Shown one piece after another: positions 1 to 9,376 of a stretch of 64,000 nucleotides of DNA. The stretch is from Brachionus manjavacas. Its lineage: Eukaryota > Rotifera > Eurotatoria > Ploima > Brachionidae. The translations under genes and the position numbers were made by a program. Numbering within the stretch: the stretch's first letter is position 1; every line of letters starts with the position of its first letter. The DNA lies in NCBI GenBank assembly GCA_019054805.1, contig JAHQIY010000013.1:310001-374000 (forward strand). Reading direction: 5' to 3'. The notes under the pieces are model-generated. The model saw nothing but the letters and a program-made list of their open reading frames with translations. It was not told the origin of the DNA and made no database searches.

Positions 1-101
1 TGTTTAATACGGGGATCAAAAAATAAAAGGAAACAAAACAAAATAAAAAAACAAAAAAATAAAAAAAACAACAAACAAACAACAATAAAAACAAAAATAC
101 T

Positions 102-463
102 TTATTTATGTTGCTTGTTGGTTCCTTCCGTAGACTGAGCTCCCTCTGAGCTCTGATCCACTGAGTTGGGGTCTATCGGTACCCAGCACGCTATATAGTT
201 TTCCGGACCACAAACCATCAGTTGTCCATCGAACGGTGTTGATCGGATCATCTGTAGCAGCAACTGATTCTCTTGAATTTTATTCATGGTCAAGAACATG
301 AGGGTGCGGGCCGCCTCTCAATCATGCGACATCTCAGCAGTCCTCCCCGTTCTCGACCACCATTCTCCCATATCCACTCCACAATTGTGCTACGGGTGAC
401 ATTTCTCAAGGGTTCTGCTCGGACCTCGGACGGGACTTTTCTCTCTTCGCACTGGCATATCAT
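102..463 (-). CDS. Two overlapping small ORFs downstream of Ty3-A pol
   Basis: An ATG at 463 opens a 57-codon frame to a TGA at 290-292, rich in Arg and Glu and containing the run EWIWENGGRERGG. A second frame starts at 299, overlapping that stop, and runs 65 codons to 102 with an acidic Ser/Glu-rich tail. Both have the higher G+C content of the retrotransposon. The overlap suggests either one ORF split by an indel or two linked ORFs. I do not recognise either. They lie where an env-like or accessory ORF would sit, but no signal peptide or membrane segment is visible, so no function is proposed. Confidence 0.3.
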
Positions 464-465
464 GT

Positions 466-658
466 TATTTTTTGTAAATTTTTTTTTTGTTTTTTTTTTT
501 TTTTATTTATATAACATGATAATTTTACGTGCTTTGGGGAGCACAACTTTCCTACAAAATTTTCTTATCAACGTGCTATGGAGAGCATAACTTTCTTACA
601 AGATGTTTTTTTTTTTTTTTTTTTCAAAAATTTATAAATATTTAAAAAAATCATAATA
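466..658. repeat. T-rich tract with two diverged copies of a small hairpin unit
   Basis: Between the pol stop and the small ORFs lie two long T runs (about 480-505 and 606-624 on the plus strand). At about 530-600 there are two tandem copies of a roughly 45-bp unit. Each contains a short stem (GTGCT/AGCAC, and the variant TGCT/AGCA) around a C/A-rich loop, followed by a TTTCCTACAA or TTTCTTACAA tail. It could be part of the 3' untranslated region. No protein is encoded here. Confidence 0.4.
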
Positions 659-659
659 C

Positions 660-869
660 TTAGATAAATTGCAACCGATCTGGTGGTTTCCTAGACCTTT
701 TTGGACGCACGGTGTCTTCTGGTTTACCCCCGTTCAACTCGTTTCGAGCAGCATCCACTTGCCTTCGCAAATCGTAGTTCGGTTCACAAACGGAGGTATC
801 AGAATCCGATTCGGTACGGTTCTCCGGCTGATTGTTGTCTTCATTCAGATTCAGAAAATCTGTGTCCAT
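660..869 (-). pseudogene. C-terminal tail of Ty3-A pol
   Basis: A 69-codon frame, acidic at first and ending in a basic segment PKRSRKPPDRLQ before the stop at 660-662. Basic, Arg/Pro-rich ends of this kind are common at the C-terminus of Ty3/gypsy polyproteins. Upstream (870-1080) another frame still reads like pol, with the run YYQLVHANRLKRCF, so the tail is separated from the integrase by frameshifts. It is part of the element and not an independent gene. Confidence 0.55.
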
Positions 870-1079
870 TTAGTAACTGTCTTGGTTAATTTCTGCTGCG
901 CTGCTATGTATCTCGTTGGTTTCGGTAACTTGAACTTCCGCGTCTGGCGACCATTCGGCTTGGGCGCCACCTGAACTGTTCACTGATTCCTCGATCATTG
1001 TTTTATAGCAGGTGTTACTGGGGGTTTAAAACACCTTTTCAACCTATTAGCGTGGACCAACTGGTAATAGCGCACGCTA

Positions 1080-2380
1080 TTAAACGTCTGCCCGGATCAG
1101 GTAATTATTCTCACTTAGGACTTCGACAACGGTGAAAGGCCCTTTCCATTTATGGCTCAGTTTCTTTGACACACCTTTTTTTTTCGATTGTTTTAGCAAG
1201 TATACCCGGTCCCCGAGGGCGTAGCCAAAAAGCCTTACATTTCGGTCTGCGTAGAATTTAAATTTACTCACTTTGACGTCTGAATTTTGGGCTACGGTCT
1301 CATAACATCTGAGCAGATCGGCTCGGACTTTGCTTGCATACGACAATAAATCTAAATTTAAATCCAGATCTGGGGCAGGGAACAACAAATCCACGGGTAA
1401 CTTTGGTTTTCGACCATAGATGACTTCAAACGGTGTTAAGCCCGTCGTATGGTGCACCGCGGTGTTATAGGCAAACGCTAACTTAGGTAGGTATTTGTCC
1501 CAGTTTTTTGTGAGTCGGCTACATAACACGCCAACATTTGCTCCAGCGTGCGGTTGAATCTCTCAGTTTCCCCGTCACATTGAGGATGGTACGCAGATGT
1601 CCGCAGTCTCTGAATGTCTAGCAACTCATAAAGCTGATTCATCAGCTCCGATTGGAAATTGGTTCCTCTGTCCGACAGCGAGGCTTAAGGTACACAATGC
1701 CGGCAGATAAATTGAATCAAACAATCCGCCACTTCATCGGCCTTTTGCGACTTCAGCGGGAACAACTCCACGAATTTTGAAAAATGGCAGACAATCACCA
1801 AGATGTAAAGAGAATCGCTATCTGTCCGGGGTTACGGACCCAATATGTCCCATGTTATTAAACGGAAGGGTCTGCTGGACCTAATCGGAACTATGGGCTG
1901 CTTGGTATAATTTTTTGGGGCTTTTACAAATGCGCATTGATCGCATTGCTGAATTTATTCTGCTACATTCTTTAGGTTTTCGGGCCAGTAGAACTAAAGT
2001 TTAATTTTATTGGTTGTTTTATCTACCCCAAGGTGTCCACTGAACGGATCGTTATGAACTTTCTATAGGGCTTCTGTTCGATCCTTTACCGGGACCACAT
2101 ATTGATAATGTATCCTTGACTCATCTTTGTCATAACGCCGATAAACGTTTTTTCCGAAAATTTTAAAACGCCCAAACTGGCACCAGTAGATAAATAGTTC
2201 TGGATTTGTTTTGTCACATGTATCCGGTCTCGACCCTGTTCTTATCCAACTGTGCAGCTCTGCAATAGCATCATCTTCGAGCTGGTCTTCATTGAAATCG
2301 GTTTGTTGTAAAACCAGATTATTAATCACTACTCCTGGGTCCCTAGTGCTCTCTTCCTCCACGTCGTTTTCTTCTTCCAA
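1080..2380 (-). pseudogene. Ty3-A integrase (broken)
   Basis: Integrase inserts the cDNA into the genome. The linker or N-terminal part is the frame 2380-2063. The core is readable between about 1860 and 1530: a first Asp in DILGP, the second in SDRGTNF, and the Glu in DGETERFN with normal spacing, so the D,D-35-E triad is present. It continues into 1529-1080 with AYNTAVHHTTGLTPFE and a GPY/F module (KWKGPF). In-frame TAA codons after LGP and after HCVP, plus indels, destroy the ORF. There is no chromodomain after the GPY/F motif. Confidence 0.85.
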
Positions 2381-2442
2381 CAGCCATCTAGACAGCGCAT
2401 CCGCGTTACCGTTCTCGTTCTCGCGATTCGTAGTTCGATCAA

Positions 2443-3803
2443 CTACCTAGTTAACCTTGGCGCTGGGTTCTTAAGGTTTTTTAACCAAACCAAGGGCTTA
2501 TGGTCTGTAACAATAGTAAATTTCCTGCCATAGAGATAATGTTTGAAATGTTCAATGGCTAACACTATCGCTAACAGTTCCCGCTCAGCCGCCGAATACT
2601 TTCTTTGCTGCTTCGTAAATCTTTTACTCCAGTAAGCAACAGGTCTCCACGATCCTTTATATTTTTGACTTAAAACAACCCCGGCGCTGTGTTCGCTCGT
2701 ATCAGTTTCCAGTCTAAAATCTTCTTAAAAGTTGGGAAGTATTAAAACACCTTTTTTCCCATCATCCGGCGTTGTAAGACATGTCCGGATCATATCGAAA
2801 CTTGCTTGTCTATTCTCGTTCCAATCAATATTCTTACTTTTTTCGGTTGCCTCGTGCAGTGGTCCTGCTATTTCAGCAAAACCCTTAACAAAACGTCTAT
2901 AATGGTTCGCCAGTCCTAAAAAACTCTGTAATTGTTTCATTGTTTTAGGTCTTTCGTATCTGAAAAAAACTTCTATTTTACTGGGTGAGGGATTTACAGT
3001 GCCATTACAGTTGACATGGCCGAGATATTCAATGGCTGTGACGAACCACTCGCATTTCTCCCAGTTAATTTTTAAAACTGCAGCTCGGATCCGTTCAAGA
3101 ACTGTCCGTAAGTGAATGAAATGCTCCTCCAACGTCTTCGAGAAAATGATAATGTCGTCCAAATAGACAAGGCAAAAAACGTTCAAGATTCCTTTAAGTT
3201 CTTTTTCCATGGTCCGCTAAAACGTCGCCGGTGCAATTGTCAGCCCGAACGACATGAAGTTGAATTCAAATAAACCAAAATCGGTGATGAATGCAGTTTT
3301 GGCTTGTCATCCTCCTTAATTCTAATCTGATGATAGCCCGAAGTCAAATCCAATTTTGAAAATTTAGTCGCTCCGTTCAGCAGGGCAATCAACGTTTCAA
3401 TTTTTGGGAGTGGGTAGCTATCCTTGATGGTAACCTCATTAAGTTTCCGATAATCGATACATAAGCGAATTTTCCCATTACTTTTCTTAATTAATACTAT
3501 TGGGGAGGCCCATGGAGAATCGCTTTCTCGGATGAGATCTGCCATCAACATGTCATCGATTTGCTTTTTGACTTCATCACGCAGCGAGAAAAGGATGCTT
3601 CTTGCGGGTTGTCGTATGGGTTTATTGTTAATTAAATCAATCCCATGTTCGCAAATGTTCGTTTGAGTTATCGAATTCAGATCTTTTCCTATAAAATCGG
3701 AGAACTCGTCTTCAATTATTAACTTGTACGTAGCAACATTTACGGTCCCGATGTTCGCCGATTCTACCACCGTTCCGGAGTTATCACGTTTGATATCGGG
3801 CAC
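2443..3803 (-). pseudogene. Ty3-A reverse transcriptase and RNase H (broken)
   Basis: RT fingers and palm are in 3803-3240 (SPWASPIVLIKK, IDYRKLNEVT, FSKLDLTSGYHQIRI). A frameshift near 3290 and a nonsense codon near 3219 separate it from 3210-2725, which carries the catalytic YLDDIIIFS and the connection FLGLANHYRRFVKGF. After one TAA the same frame continues as RNase H (about 2720-2443) with LETDTSEHSAG, the AAERELLA Glu and TDHKPL, so all acidic residues of RNase H are present. A deletion or frameshift follows before NADALSRW. It would make cDNA from the element RNA in virus-like particles. Confidence 0.9.
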
Positions 3804-3849
3804 CTTTGTAAAGTTGCAAGTTGAAATTTTACCTGAGTTTTTCTTCGAC

Positions 3850-4330
3850 AGCGCTGACCTGATGCATTCCAGATGTCTGCCAGCTTGAATGCAACGTCTA
3901 ACCCGAGGAGACAGTCGTTTACCTATTCATCCACTACAATTATTTCAACTTCATTCTCAAAACTTATCAATTTCACGGAACACTTTCCCTTTCCAATTAC
4001 TTTGACAGGGCCTCCAACACAAGTCTCCAACGGTACTAGTGCTGCATCGGGGGTCTTGCAATGATCCTAAATTCGCTTCGCCACTTTTGAACTAACCGTA
4101 CCAGTGTCAAGCAGAAAATTCACAGGTTTGTTGTTCATTTGCAAAGTTCCGGAGATGCTTTTGTCAAACATTATTTTGTTGATTACTTGATTTGACAGGC
4201 TCTGCTCTGCTCGATTCTTACTACCCAGCGTTGACAGTTTCATTTGATTTCTTCTTGAATAGCAGCCTGCTACCAAATGACCTGGTTTTCCACAGTGCAG
4301 GCATAATTTTCCATTACCTTGCGAGGTCGA
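3850..4330 (-). pseudogene. Ty3-A second zinc knuckle and aspartic protease (broken)
   Basis: Directly after the gag stop the same frame reads a second CCHC knuckle (CLHCGKPGHLVAGC). The retropepsin active site NFLLDTGTVS follows near 4110. After a TAG at 4067-4069 the frame continues with KVIGKGKCSVKL and then, past another TAG, CLLGLDVAFKLADIW, which fits the flap and the second hydrophobic-Gly-Asp region of retropepsins. The enzyme processes the Gag-Pol polyprotein. It is inactive here because of the two stops; otherwise it keeps normal length and order. Confidence 0.75.
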
Positions 4331-4339
4331 TGGTTCAAA

Positions 4340-5329
4340 TTATTCTTGCATTTTAGGAAACGATTCATTCATTTGATTCCTCCTTAGATAACAGTCCGCT
4401 CCCCAATGACCTTTTTTGCCGCAGAAAAAACATACTTTCTCACCACTTGGATTGTTATATTGGTCAATTTGGTTCGACCAACTAACATGCTTCTGGGTCT
4501 CCACGTGACTAGTTTCTTTGTCTCCCATTTTTTCCGAGCCGTTCGGATTATGTTGGTTTCTGTGTAAAATTTGAAGCCTGGCATATGTTTGAACCACTAA
4601 GTCATACGCCTCAGAGCAAGTTTGTAAATTCGAAACATCGACTCTCCAAAATACTGCTTTTTCGCTCAGGCCGGTGATAAATCTTTCTTTCACCAAATAA
4701 TCGTAGCGGCTCTGCTCGAAACTCCCCGTATACACGAAAGCATTTCGTGCCAAGATCCACAGGTTGGTATAAAAATCACGAAAATCCTCACCAGGTAGCT
4801 GTTTCCGATTGTAGAATTCGGCTACCGCATCTGTTTGGGAAGCCGGTTGTTTTCCAAACATTTTGACCATCAGTTTTTCCAATTCGAACATATCCACAGG
4901 GCCCTTAGGAACCCTGAATTCGAACCTACTCAGACAATCGTCGTCCAAAAAAGTTGCCACACAATTCCGCAGATCAGCTTCCATAATTCTGTTGTTTTCA
5001 ACAAATAATATAAATCGATTCCACCACGTGCGAATATCTTGCTTTAGTGTGAAAATTGTTGGCTTAAACGACCATTCTTTAGACGGCGCCGAATCTTTCA
5101 TTGTTTGAACTGCCATTGATTTTTGTTCTCCTCCCTGTAGTGTGTTTTCGTTAGCACCTTCTTCCGACCCCTTGTATATGTCGAACATTTCGGAATTTTT
5201 AAATGGGTTAATTGGCGTGTCCAAATTAGCATCTCGCCTTCTTTAATTAGGGAGAAACACATTTTCCTCTAATGCCTCATTAGACTTAGGGTCATTCCAC
5301 GACTCACTGAAAGGATTTATTGGTGCCAT
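4340..5329 (-). pseudogene. Ty3-A Gag (one internal stop)
   Basis: The frame begins at an ATG at 5329 that overlaps the end of the leader ORF, meets a TAA about 28 codons in, and then stays open from 5224 to 4340. The motif INPF occurs on both sides of that stop. The middle has the helical capsid-like pattern of Ty3 Gag (WWNRFILF, FEFRVPKGP, REDFRDFYTNL-like runs). The C-terminal part has a nucleocapsid knuckle CFFCGKKGHWGADC. Gag forms the particle and packages RNA. The TAA at 4340 separates it from a second knuckle, so the original Gag probably had two. Confidence 0.85.
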
Positions 5330-5742
5330 TTGTACACCATTACATCATCGTTAAAAGAACTCTTTTGTGTTTTGATCGGCTCTAACAAAGATTTTCCCCC
5401 GTGTTGTCCCGGCTCAGAACTGCTGTACAAATTTCGACCTGTGTTAGGAAAAGAACGTCCCCGGATATTCCAACTGAATCCTATTTGATCATCATTTCGC
5501 CATTTGTATCTCGGTTCGGTTTGGATCGCTGACTTTTCCAAATAATCTTGGCGAACTTTTTCCGGAGTCCCGTTGAACAACTCATTTGTGTTGGCGAATT
5601 GAAGACCAGCATTTGAATTTTTTTTCTGACCAGTCCAGAGGTACATAATGACTTTTAAAGCACTAGCTACAACAATCATGGTTAAAGCTAGCACAGCTAT
5701 GAGAAAACACAGCTGTACGAACAAAAACACGTGTTCATCCAA
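5317..5742 (-). CDS. Leader ORF of Ty3-A with N-terminal membrane segment
   Basis: This ORF has 141 codons with no internal stop. It starts about 35 nt downstream of the primer-binding site. Residues 5-34 are strongly hydrophobic (phases such as FLIAVLALTMIVVASAL), followed by a positively charged GQKKNS stretch, which is the layout of a signal-anchor segment. The remainder is hydrophilic, rich in Asn, Ser and Gly. Its TAA overlaps the Gag ATG in another frame (5317-5329), suggesting coupled translation or leaky scanning. It could instead be an N-terminal Gag extension separated by an indel. I know no standard Ty3 protein with this form. Confidence 0.55.
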   Translation of the reverse strand: MDEHVFLFVQLCFLIAVLALTMIVVASALKVIMYLWTGQKKNSNAGLQFANTNELFNGTPEKVRQDYLEKSAIQTEPRYKWRNDDQIGFSWNIRGRSFPNTGRNLYSSSEPGQHGGKSLLEPIKTQKSSFNDDVMVYKWHQ

Positions 5743-5775
5743 CCTCGTGTACTTTTTTTTTTTTTTGTAAGCTTA

Positions 5776-5788
5776 ACCGCTGCCACCA
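5776..5788 (-). promoter_or_regulatory. Ty3-A primer-binding site, tRNA-Leu-like
   Basis: On the minus strand TGGTGGCAGCGGT complements the 3' end CCGCTGCCACCA known for many animal tRNA-Leu (AAG/UAG) genes over 13 nt. It lies just upstream of the leader ORF, where minus-strand DNA synthesis should start. The LTR would end a few bases to the right of 5788. The tRNA identity is from general knowledge and was not checked. Confidence 0.6.
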
Positions 5789-5800
5789 ATTAAATAGGGA

Positions 5801-6150
5801 TTCTTGAGTTGTAAAAACATAGTTCGCAATTCCTATAAAAATAAGGAAGTATCTAATCTATATTCGAAATGTAGAATTTTAAAACTAGTCGATATAAATC
5901 TACAAATTAAAGAAAAAATAGTTTATTTCCCATAAAATTTATGAACAAAAAAATCAAATAAAGTTTTAATTATTAATTAAATTTTTTCATTTAAAGGAAA
6001 CTTAAAATATGGATTTCATTCAATATTTTAATGTTAAATTTTATTAAGTCAAAAAAAACATTATTGATAAAAATATCACTTATATCGTATCCCAACAAAT
6101 AATAAACCAATTTAAAATTATAATTAATATAAAATTTATTTAAAAAAAAA
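5801..6150. other. AT-rich spacer, no gene seen
   Basis: Very A+T-rich sequence with A and T homopolymers. It could include the 5' LTR of Ty3-A, but no matching copy exists in the window to define one. Confidence 0.5.
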
Positions 6151-8136
6151 TTTAATGCTTTTGTCTAATTTTATGCATTAGTAAATTTTGTAAACATGAA
6201 AATTTTTGACTACATTTCTTACAAAATATATTTGAGTTTTCGGAAGATTATCTTTCCTATGATTTTTTAAATATTTCGCTTTAAACTCATTGATTGTCTC
6301 ATCTTTTGATCTATTTTTTTTGTACTTATCCCTTCTTGATGTCGGATTCTGATGTCTTTAAATTCACCAACTAAGTTTTTTCTGGTTTCACATGTAAATT
6401 CAGTTAATCTAAATCGGACAGTAGCTGTACAGTCTTTAAATTCTTCTTTAAATCAATTATAATCCATTTTTATCTCTAAATCATCCAAATTTGATAATAA
6501 AATGCTTAACTCTTGCGAGGCATTTATTTCGCAATTTTGATTTGTTTGCAAAGAACGTAGATTTTTTCGCATTTTTATCTTTCTAATTTTATTTGGAAGC
6601 TTTGGTTCTATTACTTTTTTTTCTATCGTTTGACTATTTAATTCGTTATTGATTATATTCTGTAATGAGTCATCGTACTCAACCAATTTTGAAATACGAA
6701 AATCTGAAACTATAACACTGCGAAGCTCGTTTGCGTTATTATTAAAAAAGTTGTAAAAACTTGTAATATTTTTTACTTTTTTTAAAGATAAGTTAGCTTC
6801 AAAATTGGCGAAATTGACAACATAGGCAAGAGTTTGGATTGGTTTTAGTTTTTTAATTTTTTGTCTTCATATATTTGAAATTAATTGATTTTTATTAATT
6901 GCATCAGCAATATCTTGAGAGCAAGTTAATTTTTTAAACAGGGATTCTCGATTTATAAAATTAGAAACATCAGAAAAATGTTGATCTCAACCATTTTTAC
7001 CATGTTTTTCTACAAAGAAGTTCAAACATTCTTTAATTTTTTCTCTTGAGAGCTCTTGAAATAAATAATGGATGACTTCAGAACACCTGAAGTGAGTTCC
7101 AGTATCAGCCCAAATAATGAATTTTTTGTTTCAATTTTTTTGAAAACCAATAAATTTCTTAAAAATCTACTAAAATAATAAGAGTAGATGTAAGATATTT
7201 TGCTCTATTTTTAGAAAACAAGCAGAATTACTTAAAGTTTTTAACTACTTCTGCTCCAGTTTCGCTGTTTTGCAAACAAGAAATTAAATCAATATTCATG
7301 TACTCAACAGTATCATTTTTTTTAAAAATAAACCCCAAAACTAAATAAAGTTTTTGATACTTGGTTTCTAAATTCATTACTAGGCTGCCTTGGACTAAGA
7401 CCTTTTATTAATAAATATAAATATATGCGGATTCAAGGCTTTTTTCTTATTTCAAATAATTAGAGAATATGAGTTACTTAATTTAAGTTAATTTAATAAA
7501 TATTTAAAAATAATTACTAAAATCCATAGCGGCTTGTTTCAATAGAACAAAACAAGTCATTCGGGAATAAATGGATGGATAAAGCCGTTATTTGCAATAT
7601 TTTGGAGCAAAAATGCGGTTTTGTGAATTTCAACTAAATTTGAACAAAAATTTTTCAATATTAAAAATTAAAAAAAGTTAATTGAAAAAATTAGAAAAAA
7701 TACTTCGACATAGTGCAAAATACTTTGTTGCACTTTTTTAACATAAAATAATTTTACTGATGAACAAAATTCCAAACAATTCCTAATCAAAAGATTAAAA
7801 TAGATTTTTGATTTGATTTATCTAGTAAAAAAGAAAATAAAAATTTCTTAAAAATAAAAAAGTTGCGCTTTGTTACACTTTACTCAATTCTGTAATTTTT
7901 TATTTAATTTAATTTTAAATCAAAAAATGACGAATTTTGTTCAATTTGTATTGCCATATTTACCGTAAAATATGGTAATCTAAAAAAAGATATTTTTCGT
8001 AAAATACCGATAATTATTGTAAAATTCAGTGAAAAAAAAAATTTCCAAAATTTCTCAGTAAAAAACGATTCTCATGAAAAAAAATTTTTTTTAATGAATT
8101 TTTGAAAAAGGAAAAAAAATTAGATTGAATTTTATT

Positions 8137-8418
8137 AATCTGCAATAATAATCGATATTTAAGGTTATTAAAGTAAAAGGAAAGAAAACTGCAATAATTT
8201 TTTAAAACAATCACTCTTTAGAAAAAATCAAAATATTATTTTCAAGGTCAATAATTCTTAATAAAGGATTTTGTAAAATTTTTTTTAAAAAAGTTTTCTT
8301 TGGTAAAAACTGTAAAAAATAAAGGAAATAAAATTTAAATGAATTTTTAAAAGAAAATTTTTTTTAAAAATTTCCTTTTTCCTTGAACAACCTTGAATAT
8401 TGATTATTATTGCAGATT
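8137..8418. repeat. Imperfect inverted repeat inside the long transposase intron
   Basis: Arm 8137-8184 contains AATCTGCAATAATAATCGAT. Arm 8371-8418 is its diverged reverse complement, about 48 bp each. The loop of about 185 bp is A/T-rich. It looks like a small non-autonomous insertion or a fossil stem-loop. Confidence 0.6.
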
Positions 8419-8637
8419 TTTAGTTTTTAACTTTTTAAGAATACAATATTTCACGTGAGTTAAAAAAATTACAATTTGATTAAAATTTAGTTAAATCACG
8501 TGAATTAACCCGAAATATTATGACATCCTCGTATTAGATCACCACTGCATGTTACCATTTTTTTTGAAAAAAAAATTACCGAACTAGATTAAAATTTGAC
8601 AAAACTTTGGCATTAATAAAAATCAAAAACAAATTAT

Positions 8638-9043
8638 TAAAAGTGCCAAAGCTTAAGTTCTGAATGATCAAAACATGTTCAGAAAATTGTAGCTGCTGAT
8701 ACATTCTTTGCACCACCAATATACTGATTCTGCAAAACTCTGCAAAAAATCTGCCTTTGGAATATTATAGTATATTAAAAGTCCAACTCAACTTTAAGTG
8801 GTGGTACAGAGGATGTATCATTTGCTTCAATTTGCCGAACATGTTTTAGTTGGTCCAGATTAAAGATCAAGCTTTTTTTCATATTTTGTTTTTGTTTTTT
8901 ATTCTAAAATTCATAATTTTCTGAATTTTGCAGATTTATTTGAAGAATCAGTATATTGGTGATACAAAGGATGTATCAGTTGCTACGATTTACAGAAAAT
9001 GATTTGGTCTTTCAGAACTTAAGCTTTGGCATTTTAAATATTT
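8638..9043. repeat. Inverted repeat with an extra internal direct copy
   Basis: Arm 8638-8735 (with GCCAAAGCTTAAGTTCTGAA and ACCAATATACTGATTCT) is repeated in reverse at about 8945-9043 with scattered mismatches. A third, shorter copy of the same unit lies at about 8800-8865 in the same direction as the right arm. The structure resembles a foldback or MITE-like element nested in the intron. No ORF is present. Confidence 0.65.
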
Positions 9044-9376
9044 TGTTTTTGAATTTTGTACCAAAATTCACAATGCCCAAAACTTGGATAGATGAAAACT
9101 TTTTTAAGAATACACTAAAAATATAAATATACAAACCAATCATTATTTTTTGCTTCCAATCCATGTCTATTAAAATGGAAACGTGTTCCAAATTTAAACG
9201 CATTGAATTATAAGAATCTCTTCGCCTATTAGCTATTTCAAAATGAAGGTTAATACTTTGAATTTTTGTAAACAATTCAATTTGGCCTAAAAGATCATTT
9301 CTGAAAAAAGAAATAAAATTTTTAATAAAAATTGATTATTTCTAAATTTTACAATTAACACCTTGTTTTTTAAATT

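Larger units (their letters stand above)
1..5800 (-). mobile_element. Ty3/gypsy-type LTR retrotransposon Ty3-A, internal region
   Basis: Read on the minus strand the order is primer-binding site, leader ORF, gag with zinc knuckle, retropepsin, reverse transcriptase, RNase H, integrase, the Ty3/gypsy order. The frames are mostly preserved and are broken by single nonsense codons plus a few indels, so this is a fairly young but inactive copy. No LTR pair could be matched: sequence to the right of the PBS (5789 onward) does not recur near base 1, so the 3' LTR may lie outside the window or the copy is incomplete. The body is visibly richer in G+C than the flanking DNA. A polyadenylation-like AATAAA lies at about 100-110 on the minus strand. 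Confidence 0.9.

Noticed and set aside
1-100. 3' LTR of Ty3-A at the window start
   Set aside because: The A-rich sequence here does not match any segment right of the PBS at 5789 onward, so no LTR pair can be shown.
273-974. Plus-strand ORFs at 273-590 and 669-974
   Set aside because: Antisense to the Ty3-A tail and partly made of T-runs. No independent support.
6152-7401. TGA read as Trp, or TAA/TAG read as Gln (alternative genetic code)
   Set aside because: All three stop codons interrupt frames in different elements, together with frameshifts, and TAA, TAG and TGA also end frames in expected places. C-to-T decay of CAA, CAG and CGA explains the pattern more simply.
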